From assembly GCA_002358575.1 (NCBI GenBank), contig DEPD01000024.1:849-64848 (forward strand): a stretch of DNA of 64,000 bases. The letters run 5' to 3'. Origin of the DNA: Lachnospiraceae bacterium UBA3401. GTDB lineage: Bacteria; Bacillota; Clostridia; Lachnospirales; Lachnospiraceae. The notes beneath the pieces are model-generated. The model was not told the origin of the DNA. It did not search any database and saw nothing but the letters and a program-made list of their open reading frames with translations. Shown here one piece after another: positions 1 to 9,091 of the stretch (position 1 is the first letter of the stretch; every line of letters begins with the position of its first letter). A program made the translations under genes and the position numbers.

Positions 1-94
1 ACCTGACCTCTTTCAATTTCTCGTAGTAGAATTTTTCATGTGCATCGCTGATAAAAATAATCGCTTTCTCTGCTCCTAACGCTGTACTACTCAT
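1..94 (-). CDS. N-terminal fragment of a DUF6075-like protein (cut by window edge)
   Basis: The frame opens with ATG at 94 behind a GGAGGAAG ribosome binding site and runs off the left edge of the window, giving 31 residues. The visible part includes FISDAHEKFYYEKLKEV, which resembles the N-terminus I associate with DUF6075 proteins (small, uncharacterised, common in Clostridia). No function can be assigned. The assignment rests on pattern memory over few residues, so it is tentative. Confidence 0.5.
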   Translation of the reverse strand, partial: MSSTALGAEKAIIFISDAHEKFYYEKLKEVR

Positions 95-130
95 ACTTTC
101 TTCCTCCATTCTTTGATGATTGACCATAAC

Positions 131-172
131 AAAAAAGGACAGCCCTATTCGTTAGAATAAGATTGTCCTTTA
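131..172 (-). terminator. Rho-independent terminator downstream of hemZ
   Basis: On the minus strand AAGGACA (170-164) pairs with TGTCCTT (141-135), with an inner ATTC/GAAT pairing, and the stem runs straight into a T-tract. It lies about 115 bp after the hemZ stop codon, so it probably ends the hemZ transcript and separates it from the DUF6075-like gene. Confidence 0.6.
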
Positions 173-234
173 GGCGCTATATTAGGTTGTTCCTCTACAT
201 CATCAAGTATTATTCAGTACTACCGGGTAAAAAA

Positions 235-273
235 TTGATGTACAATTGATGTACTAACCCCATTTTGATGTAC
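235..273. repeat. three direct copies of TTGATGTAC
   Basis: The 9-mer TTGATGTAC occurs at 235-243, 246-254 and 265-273, just beyond the hemZ stop codon. Start-to-start spacing is 11 and 19 bp. It is not coding. It could be an iteron-like protein-binding site or a chance expansion; nothing in the context decides. Confidence 0.5.
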
Positions 274-287
274 AACAGAAACTCTTT

Positions 288-1730
288 TTAATCTTCAAGA
301 AGTTTCCGTTTTCTCTCAATCATTTCGTCAATTCTTTCTATGAAAGACGCTACATCCTTGACATTTTCGCATCTCTCGATCCGCCCGTCAGGGTATACCC
401 TTTTTGATATGCTCCCGGCTCCACAGGCGACTATGGTCTGTTTCTCCTCCATAATTAAAATATTATAAATCCCATACTTCCCTTCTCTGGCATATCCAAC
501 ATTCTCAAAATTCCCTGACATATTTTTCTGTCGATAGAGATAATAAGGCTTCATATTTAATGCATATGCTCCCTTCCGCGCAATTTCCATTGTGCTGTCC
601 GTATTGTGAAGAGTCGCTATACCATTTTCCTCAATCCACTGACTAAGTTTTGAGGCGCGCTTGATTGCAAGTGAATGTACTGTCAGACTGTCTGGATTTA
701 ATTGTACAATCTCATCAATCGTATGCTGCACGTCAGCTTCTAATTCTTCTGGAAGTCCCAAAATAATATCCATATTAATATTATCAAATCCTACTTCACG
801 CGCTAACCAGAACGCGTCTTTTACCTGCGTCACAGTATGTTGTCTACCAATATATTTCAGCGTCTCATCTTTCATGGTTTGCGGATTTACTGAAATGCGA
901 GTCACGCCATTCTTTTTCAGCACAGCAAGTTTTTCTCTTGTAATGCTATCTGCTCGCCCTGCCTCCACAGTCAATTCTTTTACCTGCCGAAAGTCGAATC
1001 TGTTATGGACGTGCTGTAGTAGATGATCCAGTTCTTCCGCCTCAAGTGTAGTAGGCGTTCCACCCCCAATATAAACAGTATCTAATATTTTGTTCTTATA
1101 TACTTTCGATACAAAATCAATTTCGCGAAAAAGTGCCTGTAAATATTCCTTCACTCGCTTGCGCCAAACGGCGATTGGATAAGAAGTAAACGAACAATAC
1201 AAGCATGTTGTCGGACAAAACGGAATACCAATATAAATGCTGTAACCATTTTCAGAATGGATTCTGTCAAGGATTGCTTTCTCACGCCTAGCAATATCAA
1301 TGCTTAACCACGCCTTTTCCTCACTGACTGCATGTGTCTCTTTCAGCCATGCGACAATCTCCTCATCTTTCTTTCCCTCTGCCAACATCCCCATAGAAAG
1401 TTTTGTCGGCCTAATACCTGTGAGATTTCCCCATGGAAGCGTCTTTCCTGTATAATCGCACAAATCATTATAAATCGAAAGCTTACACTCTTTTTTTATG
1501 GCATCTGTGTTATTCTTATATGTATGCTCATACTCTTTCTTACAGTCAATATCAATCAGTACCTTCATGCTATTATCAGAAAGCTGTACAATAATTTGAT
1601 CACCGCTATCCTGCTTACTGCTCCGCTGCTCTTCTCCATACACTCTCACATCATGCTCTGGATAAAATGACTTTATTAACGCGTACAAATCATACTGGTA
1701 ATTTTCTCTGTTTGTATATACATTTATCAT
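288..1730 (-). CDS. hemZ: HemZ, oxygen-independent coproporphyrinogen-III oxidase-like radical SAM protein
   Basis: This is a radical SAM protein of the HemN/HemZ family, which oxidatively decarboxylates coproporphyrinogen or acts on related haem/porphyrin substrates. The cluster-binding motif CPTTCLYC lies near residue 175 and is followed by SFTSYP, a HemZ signature; further HemN-type motifs are YIGGGTPT and the glycine-rich GLPEE segment. The length (about 480 aa) is normal for HemZ, which has an extra N-terminal domain compared with HemN. A GTG at 1736 extends the frame, but an AGG ribosome binding site fits the ATG at 1730. It is a single gene with its own terminator. Whether it works in haem synthesis or is a HemW-like relative cannot be told from sequence. 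Confidence 0.9.
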   Translation of the reverse strand: MINVYTNRENYQYDLYALIKSFYPEHDVRVYGEEQRSSKQDSGDQIIVQLSDNSMKVLIDIDCKKEYEHTYKNNTDAIKKECKLSIYNDLCDYTGKTLPWGNLTGIRPTKLSMGMLAEGKKDEEIVAWLKETHAVSEEKAWLSIDIARREKAILDRIHSENGYSIYIGIPFCPTTCLYCSFTSYPIAVWRKRVKEYLQALFREIDFVSKVYKNKILDTVYIGGGTPTTLEAEELDHLLQHVHNRFDFRQVKELTVEAGRADSITREKLAVLKKNGVTRISVNPQTMKDETLKYIGRQHTVTQVKDAFWLAREVGFDNINMDIILGLPEELEADVQHTIDEIVQLNPDSLTVHSLAIKRASKLSQWIEENGIATLHNTDSTMEIARKGAYALNMKPYYLYRQKNMSGNFENVGYAREGKYGIYNILIMEEKQTIVACGAGSISKRVYPDGRIERCENVKDVASFIERIDEMIERKRKLLED

Positions 1731-1798
1731 ATTCACACCTCATAAAAATCTACAGTTCATCCCACTCAATGCAGGACGGTTTTTCTTGCAAATAAAAA

Positions 1799-1818
1799 AC
1801 TGTAATGCGCATTACAGT
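1799..1818 (-). terminator. 20-bp perfect palindrome acting as terminator
   Basis: ACTGTAATGCGCATTACAGT is a perfect palindrome followed on the minus strand by a T-rich run. The stop codon of the broken small gene (1812-1814) lies inside it, so it is best read as that gene's Rho-independent terminator. Confidence 0.65.
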
Positions 1819-2144
1819 GTCTTCTCGATAGAAAGCATCTGATATCCAGCCACAGAATAATCATTCGCCCCAATCTGCCACCGAAAATCATCTTCCTTGT
1901 TTATATCTCCTATTGACACATAAATTTCCTTATTATCCTCAGAAAAATAATTTACTACAGCTTGCTAATTTTTCAGTAAAATAGAAAGTGTACAAGGATA
2001 ATCCATATTCCAGCCATCTATGCTTTCTCTTGTATACAGTTCAATCTCGTTATCCTTTTTAGAGCACATTATTTTCTCAATCTGTTGTTCATATTCTTCA
2101 TAGTTAAGGCATTCGATACAGCCACTTAAATCATTAATAAACAT
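1812..2144 (-). pseudogene. small protein gene interrupted by an in-frame amber stop (possible Imm1-like immunity protein)
   Basis: From ATG at 2144 the frame encodes 59 residues, meets TAG at 1965-1967, and then continues in the same frame for another 50 residues to TAA at 1812. The two halves read as one protein of about 110 aa: the first part ends TLSILLKN and the second begins QAVVNYFSEDNKEIYVSIGD. The pattern of a short acidic protein with a buried CTLSILL strand followed by a YVSIGD strand is reminiscent of Imm1-type immunity proteins, but that is a weak resemblance. A single base change explains the break. The gene has its own terminator and lies between hemZ and the MBL-fold hydrolase gene. 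No toxin gene is next to it. Confidence 0.6.
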
Positions 2145-2225
2145 CTTTATCTTTTATCTCCCATTCTTATCATAGGCAAATCATCACTTTCCTAAATCAC
2201 ATATTTACTACAAAAAGCAATGCTG

Positions 2226-2275
2226 AAAAAATCCATGCCTAGAATAGGCATTGTGCCTATCCCAGACATGGATTA
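2226..2275 (-). terminator. terminator of the relA-MBL hydrolase unit
   Basis: On the minus strand AATCCATG (2274-2267) pairs with CATGGATT (2237-2230), with an inner GATAGGCA/TGCCTATT stem, followed by six T residues. It overlaps the stop codon of the MBL-fold hydrolase gene at 2257. Confidence 0.8.
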
Positions 2276-2892
2276 TAATTTCTCTCATATCCAACTGTTG
2301 TTGCGTCCCCATGTCCTGAGTAGAGCTTCACATCATCTGGAAGTGTCATAATCCTCTCACGAATGGAATCTCCCAACTGACGCATAGAACCTGAATAAAA
2401 ATCTGTCCTTCCAACAGACCCATTAAAAATGGTATCTCCGCAAAACATTGTCTTATCTTCTGCAACATAAAAACAGCATCCGCCTTTTGTATGCCCTGGT
2501 GTATGGAGCACCTCAAACTCCACTCCTGCCATGAAAAAAGTCTGTTTGTCGTGGAAATACTCGTCTGCCTCAAAACCATAAGCCTTACCAAACCAGCCTG
2601 ACAGATTTTTCTCAGGGTCTTTTAAAATGTCTGCCTCGTCCTCATAGGCATAAATTTTTGCACCGCTGAGTTCCTTGAGCTTTAGAGCACCGCCTGTATG
2701 GTCTCCGTGACCATGCGTCAACAAGATACCCGCTATCTTTTCAAAGCCAAGGCTTTTCACATCATTATATACAATCTCCCCATTATCGCCGGGATCAATT
2801 ATTACAATCTCATCTGCTCCTTCTCTGTACACATAGTAACAATTAGTCTGGCAAGCACTAAGTACCCTTCTCTTTACTTTTAAATCCCCCAT
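2257..2892 (-). CDS. MBL-fold metallo-hydrolase (glyoxalase II-like)
   Basis: This is a 211-residue metallo-beta-lactamase-fold hydrolase of the hydroxyacylglutathione hydrolase-like group. The metal motif THGHGDHTGG, the later HTPGHTKGG histidine, FCGDTIF (bridging Asp) and SGHGD (last His) are all present, so it should bind two metals and be active, probably on a thioester. A TTG extends the frame upstream, but ATG at 2892 begins one base after the relA stop and is a better start. Tight coupling behind relA is common in Firmicutes. The exact substrate is not determined. Confidence 0.85.
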   Translation of the reverse strand: MGDLKVKRRVLSACQTNCYYVYREGADEIVIIDPGDNGEIVYNDVKSLGFEKIAGILLTHGHGDHTGGALKLKELSGAKIYAYEDEADILKDPEKNLSGWFGKAYGFEADEYFHDKQTFFMAGVEFEVLHTPGHTKGGCCFYVAEDKTMFCGDTIFNGSVGRTDFYSGSMRQLGDSIRERIMTLPDDVKLYSGHGDATTVGYERNYNPCLG

Positions 2893-2893
2893 A

Positions 2894-5254
2894 TCAGCCT
2901 GTCGTCCTTTCAATATCAATCACACTGTCAATCAGCCGTAGCTTATCGACAATCATTTGCAGTTCTTCCCTGCAAGTTATCTCAAAAGTCATCGCAATTG
3001 ACGCAATATTTTGCTTGTTTGTTCTGGTGTTTACAGAACGGATATCAATATTTTTCTCTGTTAACGTCTTTGTGATATCAGCTAACAGACCACTTCTGTT
3101 GTGCGCATATATCACAATTTCTGTCAGATACTTCTCTTTTCGCTCAGCAGTCTCCTCTGGCTGCCACTCTGCATCAATCAGTCTGGAACGGTCCAATTCC
3201 GAAAGACTCATAATATTAATACAATCCGTCCGATGAATAGAAACTCCTCTTCCGCGCGTAATAAAACCGACAATCTCATCACCAGGCACAGGCGCACAAC
3301 AGCGAGAAAACCGCACTGCCACATCATGAATCCCTTTGACTGTAATTCCAGTCTTGCCTTTGGGGCGCATTAACTTATTTGCATTATTTTCTTTAATCTG
3401 TGCAATTAATTCCTCATCTGTCGCCTGCTTCTTGTGCTCCTTGGCATAGAGCTCCTGCATACGATTGACAACCTGACCCTCCTTGAGCGCACCATGCCCA
3501 ATCGCAGCGAGCACCGCATCCCAATCATTAAAGCCATATTTATGCATCACCGCCCTTTGCAGTTCCGCTGTCAAAATTTCCGCTGTATTAACGTTTTTGG
3601 ACTTACAATAGTTCTGAAAAAGTTCTTTTCCCTTAATAATATTGTCTTCTTTCAGCTCACTTTTGAACCATTGCGAAATCTTATTTTTCGCCTGTGAGGA
3701 TTTGACGATATTCAGCCAATCACGGCTTGGTCCTTTTGAGTTCTGAGAAGTCATAATTTCAATACAATCACCATTATTAATCTGATAATCGATTGTGACA
3801 AGCTTACCGTTCACCCTGGCACCTATCATTTTATTGCCGACTGCACTGTGCACACTGTATGCAAAATCAATCGGGGTAGACCCTGCAGGCAGATTCTTCA
3901 CATCTCCCGCCGGAGTAAAACAGTACACATGATCTGAAAATAAATCCAAGTCGCTCTTTAAGAGCTTCATAAATTCTTTGTTGTCCGAGGTATCCTTCTG
4001 CCATTCCAAAATTTGACTGAGCCAAGCCAGTTTTTCCTCCTCACCACCGCTTGACACCTTACCGTCACTTGCCTCCTTATATTTCCAGTGAGCGGCAATT
4101 CCATACTCTGCAACTCGATGCATCTCAAACGTCCGAATCTGTATCTCAAACGGCACTCCCATCGAACCAATTAGTGTTGTGTGAAGCGACTGATACATAT
4201 TTGCCTTTGGCATGGCAATATAGTCTTTAAAACGCCCTGGCATCGGTTTATACATCTCGTGAATTACACCGAGTGCTGCATAGCAATCCTTGACAGAATC
4301 AACAATAATGCGCACTGCAAATAAATCAAAAATCTGGTCAATTGTTTTTCCCTGGTTTTTCATCTTTTTATAAATACTAAAAAAATGTTTTACTCTTCCA
4401 TCAATCTGCGCATCAATCCCCGCATCTGTAATGTGCTCTGTCACCTCATCCACAATGTCTTGCACATACTTCTCGCGCGCATCTTTTCGCAGAGCAATTT
4501 TTTCAACCAAGTCATAATAAGCTTCTGTTTCCAAATACTTTAAAGAAAGATCATCCAGTTCAATCTTAATCTTGGAAATACCAAGTCGCTCTGCAAGTGG
4601 CGAATAAATATCAAGAGTCTCTCGTGCAATACGCTTTTGACTCTCAGGAGATTTATATTTCAATGTCCGCATATTATGCAGACGGTCTGCAAGCTTAATC
4701 AATATCACACGAATGTCTTTTGTCATTGCAAGAAACATCTTTCGTAGATTCTCCGCCTGAAGTTCCTCGCGGCTTGTCAGTCGGTCTGGCGCAGAATCCC
4801 CTGTGTATTGTAATTGTTCTAACTTCGTAACGCCGTCAACAAGAAGCTCTACATCTGGTCCAAACTTTTCTTTTAACTCCTCATTTGTCATAATTGTGTC
4901 TTCAACAACATCATGTAAAAGTCCTGCAATAATCGTCTCTTTATCAAGTTCCAAATCCGCAAGGATAATTGCCACGCACAATGGATGAACAATATATGGC
5001 TCCCCTGATTTTCTTACCTGATCTTTGTGTGCAATGCACGCAGTTTTATATGCTTTGTCAATCATTGAAGTCTCATCAGACGGGTGGTATTTGTGCACAC
5101 GCCGAATAAGCCCCTGATATAATTCATCGGGGCTTTGAAATTCCTTGATATATTCGATTTTCCGTTCATCTGTTTTTCTGGGTCGAGCCTTACTTCCATT
5201 TATGATAAGAGAGTCCTCATATGCTCCTGTTCTTGTCTGTTTCTCATCTGTCAC
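2894..5254 (-). CDS. relA: RelA/SpoT-family bifunctional (p)ppGpp synthetase/hydrolase
   Basis: The 786-residue protein has the full long-RSH layout: an HD hydrolase domain (HP near residue 90, LLHDVVEDT near 115, RLHNMRTL), the nucleotidyltransferase synthetase domain (KDYIAMPKANMYQSLHTT), TGS (near 430-490), a conserved cysteine zinc-finger/CC region with RFSRCCAPVPGD, and a C-terminal ACT domain. It makes pppGpp on stalled ribosomes and hydrolyses it otherwise. The synthetase loop has M-Y-Q where G-Y-Q is usual, which should not abolish activity. It is followed immediately by the MBL-fold hydrolase gene. Confidence 0.95.
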   Translation of the reverse strand: MTDEKQTRTGAYEDSLIINGSKARPRKTDERKIEYIKEFQSPDELYQGLIRRVHKYHPSDETSMIDKAYKTACIAHKDQVRKSGEPYIVHPLCVAIILADLELDKETIIAGLLHDVVEDTIMTNEELKEKFGPDVELLVDGVTKLEQLQYTGDSAPDRLTSREELQAENLRKMFLAMTKDIRVILIKLADRLHNMRTLKYKSPESQKRIARETLDIYSPLAERLGISKIKIELDDLSLKYLETEAYYDLVEKIALRKDAREKYVQDIVDEVTEHITDAGIDAQIDGRVKHFFSIYKKMKNQGKTIDQIFDLFAVRIIVDSVKDCYAALGVIHEMYKPMPGRFKDYIAMPKANMYQSLHTTLIGSMGVPFEIQIRTFEMHRVAEYGIAAHWKYKEASDGKVSSGGEEEKLAWLSQILEWQKDTSDNKEFMKLLKSDLDLFSDHVYCFTPAGDVKNLPAGSTPIDFAYSVHSAVGNKMIGARVNGKLVTIDYQINNGDCIEIMTSQNSKGPSRDWLNIVKSSQAKNKISQWFKSELKEDNIIKGKELFQNYCKSKNVNTAEILTAELQRAVMHKYGFNDWDAVLAAIGHGALKEGQVVNRMQELYAKEHKKQATDEELIAQIKENNANKLMRPKGKTGITVKGIHDVAVRFSRCCAPVPGDEIVGFITRGRGVSIHRTDCINIMSLSELDRSRLIDAEWQPEETAERKEKYLTEIVIYAHNRSGLLADITKTLTEKNIDIRSVNTRTNKQNIASIAMTFEITCREELQMIVDKLRLIDSVIDIERTTG

Positions 5255-5297
5255 TTCGCATCACCAGCCATATCCAACAAAATATTTATAGTATATC

Positions 5298-5327
5298 TTA
5301 TCAGAAGTCGCCCTTTACTTCTGATAA
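5298..5327. repeat. 11-bp-stem hairpin between apt and relA
   Basis: TTATCAGAAGT (5298-5308) and ACTTCTGATAA (5317-5327) form a perfect 11-bp stem with an 8-nt loop. It sits directly beside the 63-bp repeat copy, so the apt-relA spacer is one continuous run of hairpins. There is no long T-run on either side, so terminator function is uncertain. Confidence 0.6.
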
Positions 5328-5388
5328 AAGGCGCTCTCCTTTGCGCCGCAAATCGACTATAAGAAGCTGTTCTTGCTTCTTATAGTAT
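5326..5388 (+). repeat. 63-bp structured repeat, copy 1
   Basis: This 63-bp stretch matches 58067-58129 in the same orientation with five substitutions. It folds into two small hairpins: GGCGC/GCGCC, and CTATAAGAAGC/GCTTCTTATAG. The differences in the other copy keep both stems (GGTGC/GCACC, and a G-U pair in the second stem), which points to selection on structure. Copy 1 fills most of the apt-relA spacer. Confidence 0.7.
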
Positions 5389-5393
5389 GCTTC

Positions 5394-5918
5394 CTACTTG
5401 CCCTCATAGGTTATCGCGGCATCAAGCCTGTAACCTGCAATCTTCTCTCTTCCTTTGAGTCCGCCAAGTTCCATCAGCACTACGACACCTACCACCTCAC
5501 CGCCAAGCGACTCAATCAACTTGATCATGGCTTCTGTTGTTCCTCCAGTTGCAATCAAATCATCCACTACCAGAACCTTCTGTCCTGGCTGAACGGAATC
5601 CTTATGCATCTCTATGGTTGCTTTGCCGTATTCCAAGTCATAGTCAATAGAAACGGTTTCCCTTGGAAGTTTTCCTTTTTTCCGAATTAAGACAAACGGT
5701 TTATGGTTGTTATAGGCAATTGGCGTTCCAAAAATAAATCCTCTAGATTCAGCCCCCACCACAACATCATATTCCAAATCTTTCACTAAATCCTGCATTG
5801 TATTAATGGCAAGATGCAACCCTTCTGCATCCTGCAAGACACTTGTCACATCACGAAAAATAATGCCAGGTTCTGGAAAGTCAGGTATTGCTCTTACGTA
5901 TTCTTCCAATTTTTTCAT
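5394..5918 (-). CDS. apt: adenine phosphoribosyltransferase
   Basis: Apt salvages adenine with PRPP to AMP. The 174-residue protein carries the type I phosphoribosyltransferase PRPP loop VLVVDDLIATGGT (near residue 115) and the family motif GAESRGFIFG. Length and motifs are standard. The start ATG has a GGAG site, and a consensus promoter lies 80 bp upstream. The apt-relA order is common in Firmicutes. Confidence 0.95.
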   Translation of the reverse strand: MKKLEEYVRAIPDFPEPGIIFRDVTSVLQDAEGLHLAINTMQDLVKDLEYDVVVGAESRGFIFGTPIAYNNHKPFVLIRKKGKLPRETVSIDYDLEYGKATIEMHKDSVQPGQKVLVVDDLIATGGTTEAMIKLIESLGGEVVGVVVLMELGGLKGREKIAGYRLDAAITYEGK

Positions 5919-5998
5919 AATGTATTCTCCAATCTTCCTCTTTTTTTAGATTTTTTTACAGAAACATTATATTTTCTGAATTATTTTTTAATATTACC

Positions 5999-6027
5999 AT
6001 TATAGTATTATTTGAATATGAAGTCAA
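5999..6027 (-). promoter_or_regulatory. sigma-A promoter for apt (and possibly relA)
   Basis: On the minus strand TTGACT (6027-6022), 17 bp, then TATAAT (6004-5999). It lies between the lipoprotein gene and apt and faces apt. Confidence 0.8.
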
Positions 6028-6058
6028 TTCTTTTTCTTAGCACTAATTTTGTATATTA

Positions 6059-7198
6059 CTATTGAATATCAATCCACTCCACTTCTTCTTGCTGGTCAAT
6101 GATTTTGTTATCAATATTAAGTACACCACATCTTTCTTGAATCGCCTTCTCAACCTCCTTTTCTGTAACCCAGTTAATCCCTGCCTCGTCACGACATCGA
6201 TTAACATAGGTCTCACATACACTGATCTGATCGTCAGTGCACTCACTCAAATCATAAGTATGCAATATTTTATCGCCAATTGTATGAATCATTACAGAAA
6301 ATAGAATGTCCTCATTTCCTGCAAAGACTTCATTGTAAATCGTTTCATCAATACAGCGCGCCCAAGATCCACTCAAAATCTCTGTTGCATAGATATCCAC
6401 AACTTTTCCATTCGTCAAAACCACCGACTCTACTCCTATATGATCGCCAGCTCCAGCCGAACCTCCTGACACAAGCAGCCCATTTTTACATGCTTTTGTA
6501 TAACTGCGCGCCCAACATTCATAGAAACTTGTCAGATATAACTTCCCTTCATTCTCTGCAATTACATAGACCGCAAAACTATCATCATTTTGCGTATAAA
6601 TTCCAAGTCCCGAAAACTTCACCAACAAAATACGTGTGCGATTATCTGAACTTTCCAGATATGCATACTGCGCGTTATCATAAGAAGTCTTTATTGAATA
6701 CTCTGGGTCAAAATAACTTGCATTTACATACTCTCCCAGTTCTGTAAATGTATAGGACTTGCCTAGTTCCAAATTATAAATTTTGTAATCATTCTGTGGA
6801 AAATCTTTATTAACAGTCGCTGAAACCTCATTTTTTATAAATGCTGTATATAAATCCTGCGGTGTTTCCTTATTTTGTGCACTGTCAGATGATTCCTGCG
6901 ATGTTTCATTGCTCTGCATGTTATCAAATGTTTCCTGCGGTGTTTTACTGCTCTGCACACTGTCAGATACTTCCTGCGATATTTCATTGCTCTGTGTGCT
7001 ATCAGATGTTTCCTGCAAATAACTTCTTTGTTCGGTATCCTTTTCTGCTAGGTCATAGTCTGTATTATCTTCCTGATATGTCTGTGTTTTTTCTGTCTCT
7101 CCACTGTTCATATCAATGGAATGAATCTCTTGTTTACTACAGCCAGTAAATGTCACTACTGCTCCCAATAATAATACTGCCATCATTTTCTTTTTCAT
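6059..7198 (-). CDS. lipoprotein with a Thr/Ser/Gln-rich repeat linker, unknown function
   Basis: The N-terminus MKKKMMAVLLLGAVVTFTGC is a lipoprotein signal peptide with a TFTGC lipobox, so the mature protein is anchored to the outer face of the membrane. Residues roughly 45-115 are a low-complexity linker made of about five degenerate 15- to 17-residue units of the type SQEVSDSVQSS/TPQETFDNMQSN. The remaining 260 residues form a compact, non-repetitive domain that I do not recognise. The gene stands alone, in front of the apt promoter and behind the ABC exporter genes. The linker probably spaces the domain through the cell wall; that is inference. Confidence 0.75.
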   Translation of the reverse strand: MKKKMMAVLLLGAVVTFTGCSKQEIHSIDMNSGETEKTQTYQEDNTDYDLAEKDTEQRSYLQETSDSTQSNEISQEVSDSVQSSKTPQETFDNMQSNETSQESSDSAQNKETPQDLYTAFIKNEVSATVNKDFPQNDYKIYNLELGKSYTFTELGEYVNASYFDPEYSIKTSYDNAQYAYLESSDNRTRILLVKFSGLGIYTQNDDSFAVYVIAENEGKLYLTSFYECWARSYTKACKNGLLVSGGSAGAGDHIGVESVVLTNGKVVDIYATEILSGSWARCIDETIYNEVFAGNEDILFSVMIHTIGDKILHTYDLSECTDDQISVCETYVNRCRDEAGINWVTEKEVEKAIQERCGVLNIDNKIIDQQEEVEWIDIQ

Positions 7199-7301
7199 AA
7201 TATTCCCCTATCCTTACCAAATTTGCTGTATGAAAAATCTATTTTTCACACTGTTACGATTTCTTCTGTGCAACTTTTGCGATTGTTGGATACATTTATT
7301 T

Positions 7302-9071
7302 CTACTCAAACTGTGCTCTATACATTTGATAATAAAATCCTTCTTGTCTCATCAACTCCAAATGTGTCCCTTGCTCCACAATCTCCCCGTGATTTACCAC
7401 TAAAATTTCATCTGCATTTTGAATCGTAGAAAGCCTGTGTGCGATAACAAAGCAAGTTTTATGTTCCATCAGCGCCCGCATTGCCTGTTGTATTTGCTGC
7501 TCCGTTCTCGTATCGACATTGGAAGTTGCCTCGTCAAGAATAAGCATTGGCGCCTCCAATAGCATTGCTCGCGCAATCGTTAACAACTGCTTTTGCCCTT
7601 TAGAAATATTGGTTCCCTCATCTGTAAGAACTGTGGCATACCCCTGTGGCAGACGCTTGATATATGAATGGATTTTTGCAGCCTTCGCAGCGGCAGTCAC
7701 CTCCTCAATTGTTGCTCCTTGCTTGCCGTAGGCTATATTTTCAAAAACTGTTCCCTCAAAAAGCCATGTATCTTGTAATACCATTGCATATACCCGCCGA
7801 AGACTTGCGCGCGTGATATCACAAATATTATGACTATCTACCAAAATCTGTCCGTTATCCACATCATAAAAACGCATTAACAAATTGATTAATGTTGTTT
7901 TTCCTGCACCAGTTGGACCGACAATGGCTACCAATTTCCCTGGAGCAGCATGCAAATTTAAATGTTTAATAATACATTGTTCTTTTGTGTATCCAAAACT
8001 TACATCTTTTAATTGCACATCTCCTTTTACAGTTTCCAATGTGATAGCACCTTCTCTGTCTGCTATCTCCGACGGTTCATCAATCATCATAAACACACGT
8101 TCTGCCGCAGCGAGCGCAGACTGCAATTCGCTCATTATATTTGCCGCCTCATTAATTGGTCCCGAAAATTTTCTGGAATATAAAATAAAAGAAGATATAC
8201 TGCCTACACGCATGTGCCCGGACAAAAACAAAAGCGCCCCAAAGACACTGACCAGCGTAAGAGAAAGATTATTGATAAAATTGACTGTCGGTCCCACTAC
8301 GCTTCCGTAATATTCTGCCCTATAGTACGCCTCAACAGCCTCCTCATTCTTTCCATCAAATTTTGTGATTGTGCGTTCCTCCTGATGATATGCTTTTAAT
8401 GTTTTTTGCCCAGAAATCATTTCCTCTACAAAACCATTTAGTTCACCAAGTTTATGGGACCGCAAACGAAACAGAGGACGCGTTTTTCCTGTAATCAGCT
8501 TTGTCAGCAAAATGGACAATGGCACCGTAAAAGTAAAAATCAACACCAACCGCGGCGAAATAGCAATCATCATTGAAAAAGCACCAACAACTGTAATGAG
8601 CGTTGTGAGAATCTGTATCAAATCATTTGCCAGTGATGTATTAACTGTATCAATATCATAAGAAATACGGCTGATAATATCCCCTGTCTGATGTGTGTCA
8701 AAGTATCCTACAGGCAATTCCATCAGATGCGTGAAGACATCTTCCCGCATTTGATATACCACCTTTCGACTAATATGAATCATCAATACAGCAAGAATAT
8801 AAGACAGCACTGAAGAAAACAGATAAAACACAACCATCATTTCCACATAATAAAACACACGCGGAAAATCCACTTTTCCGACTCCTGGTTCAATCGCATC
8901 AATCGCATAACCGGAAAGCATCGGTCCAACTAATGCCAGCAGATTGCTGCCAATGGTCAGCGCAAGGGCAAGCAATACCCAATATCGGTATTGCATCAAA
9001 TATGTTCCAAGCCGCAAAATTGTTCCCTTGCGGTTTTTTGGCTTTTCATACCTTTTTTGACCTTCTGCCAT
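7302..9071 (-). CDS. ABC exporter subunit with canonical Walker B glutamate
   Basis: This 589-residue half-transporter has six predicted membrane helices (residues about 30-330) and a C-terminal nucleotide-binding domain. Walker A is GPTGAGKTT and Walker B ends LILDEATS with the catalytic glutamate. Its signature is ISKGQ rather than LSGGQ, so the site this motif completes is degenerate. Together with the adjacent 9092-10801 product, which has the reverse pattern, it should form a heterodimeric multidrug or peptide exporter of the LmrCD/TM287-288 type. The start has a GGAGG site, and the two genes are 20 bp apart. Confidence 0.88.
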   Translation of the reverse strand: MAEGQKRYEKPKNRKGTILRLGTYLMQYRYWVLLALALTIGSNLLALVGPMLSGYAIDAIEPGVGKVDFPRVFYYVEMMVVFYLFSSVLSYILAVLMIHISRKVVYQMREDVFTHLMELPVGYFDTHQTGDIISRISYDIDTVNTSLANDLIQILTTLITVVGAFSMMIAISPRLVLIFTFTVPLSILLTKLITGKTRPLFRLRSHKLGELNGFVEEMISGQKTLKAYHQEERTITKFDGKNEEAVEAYYRAEYYGSVVGPTVNFINNLSLTLVSVFGALLFLSGHMRVGSISSFILYSRKFSGPINEAANIMSELQSALAAAERVFMMIDEPSEIADREGAITLETVKGDVQLKDVSFGYTKEQCIIKHLNLHAAPGKLVAIVGPTGAGKTTLINLLMRFYDVDNGQILVDSHNICDITRASLRRVYAMVLQDTWLFEGTVFENIAYGKQGATIEEVTAAAKAAKIHSYIKRLPQGYATVLTDEGTNISKGQKQLLTIARAMLLEAPMLILDEATSNVDTRTEQQIQQAMRALMEHKTCFVIAHRLSTIQNADEILVVNHGEIVEQGTHLELMRQEGFYYQMYRAQFE

Positions 9072-9091
9072 AATAAAATTCCTCCTGCATA

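Noticed and set aside
1965..1967. amber codon read as pyrrolysine or other recoding
   Set aside because: No Pyl genes or methylamine methyltransferase context is visible, and the protein is a small unrelated family; a nonsense mutation is simpler.
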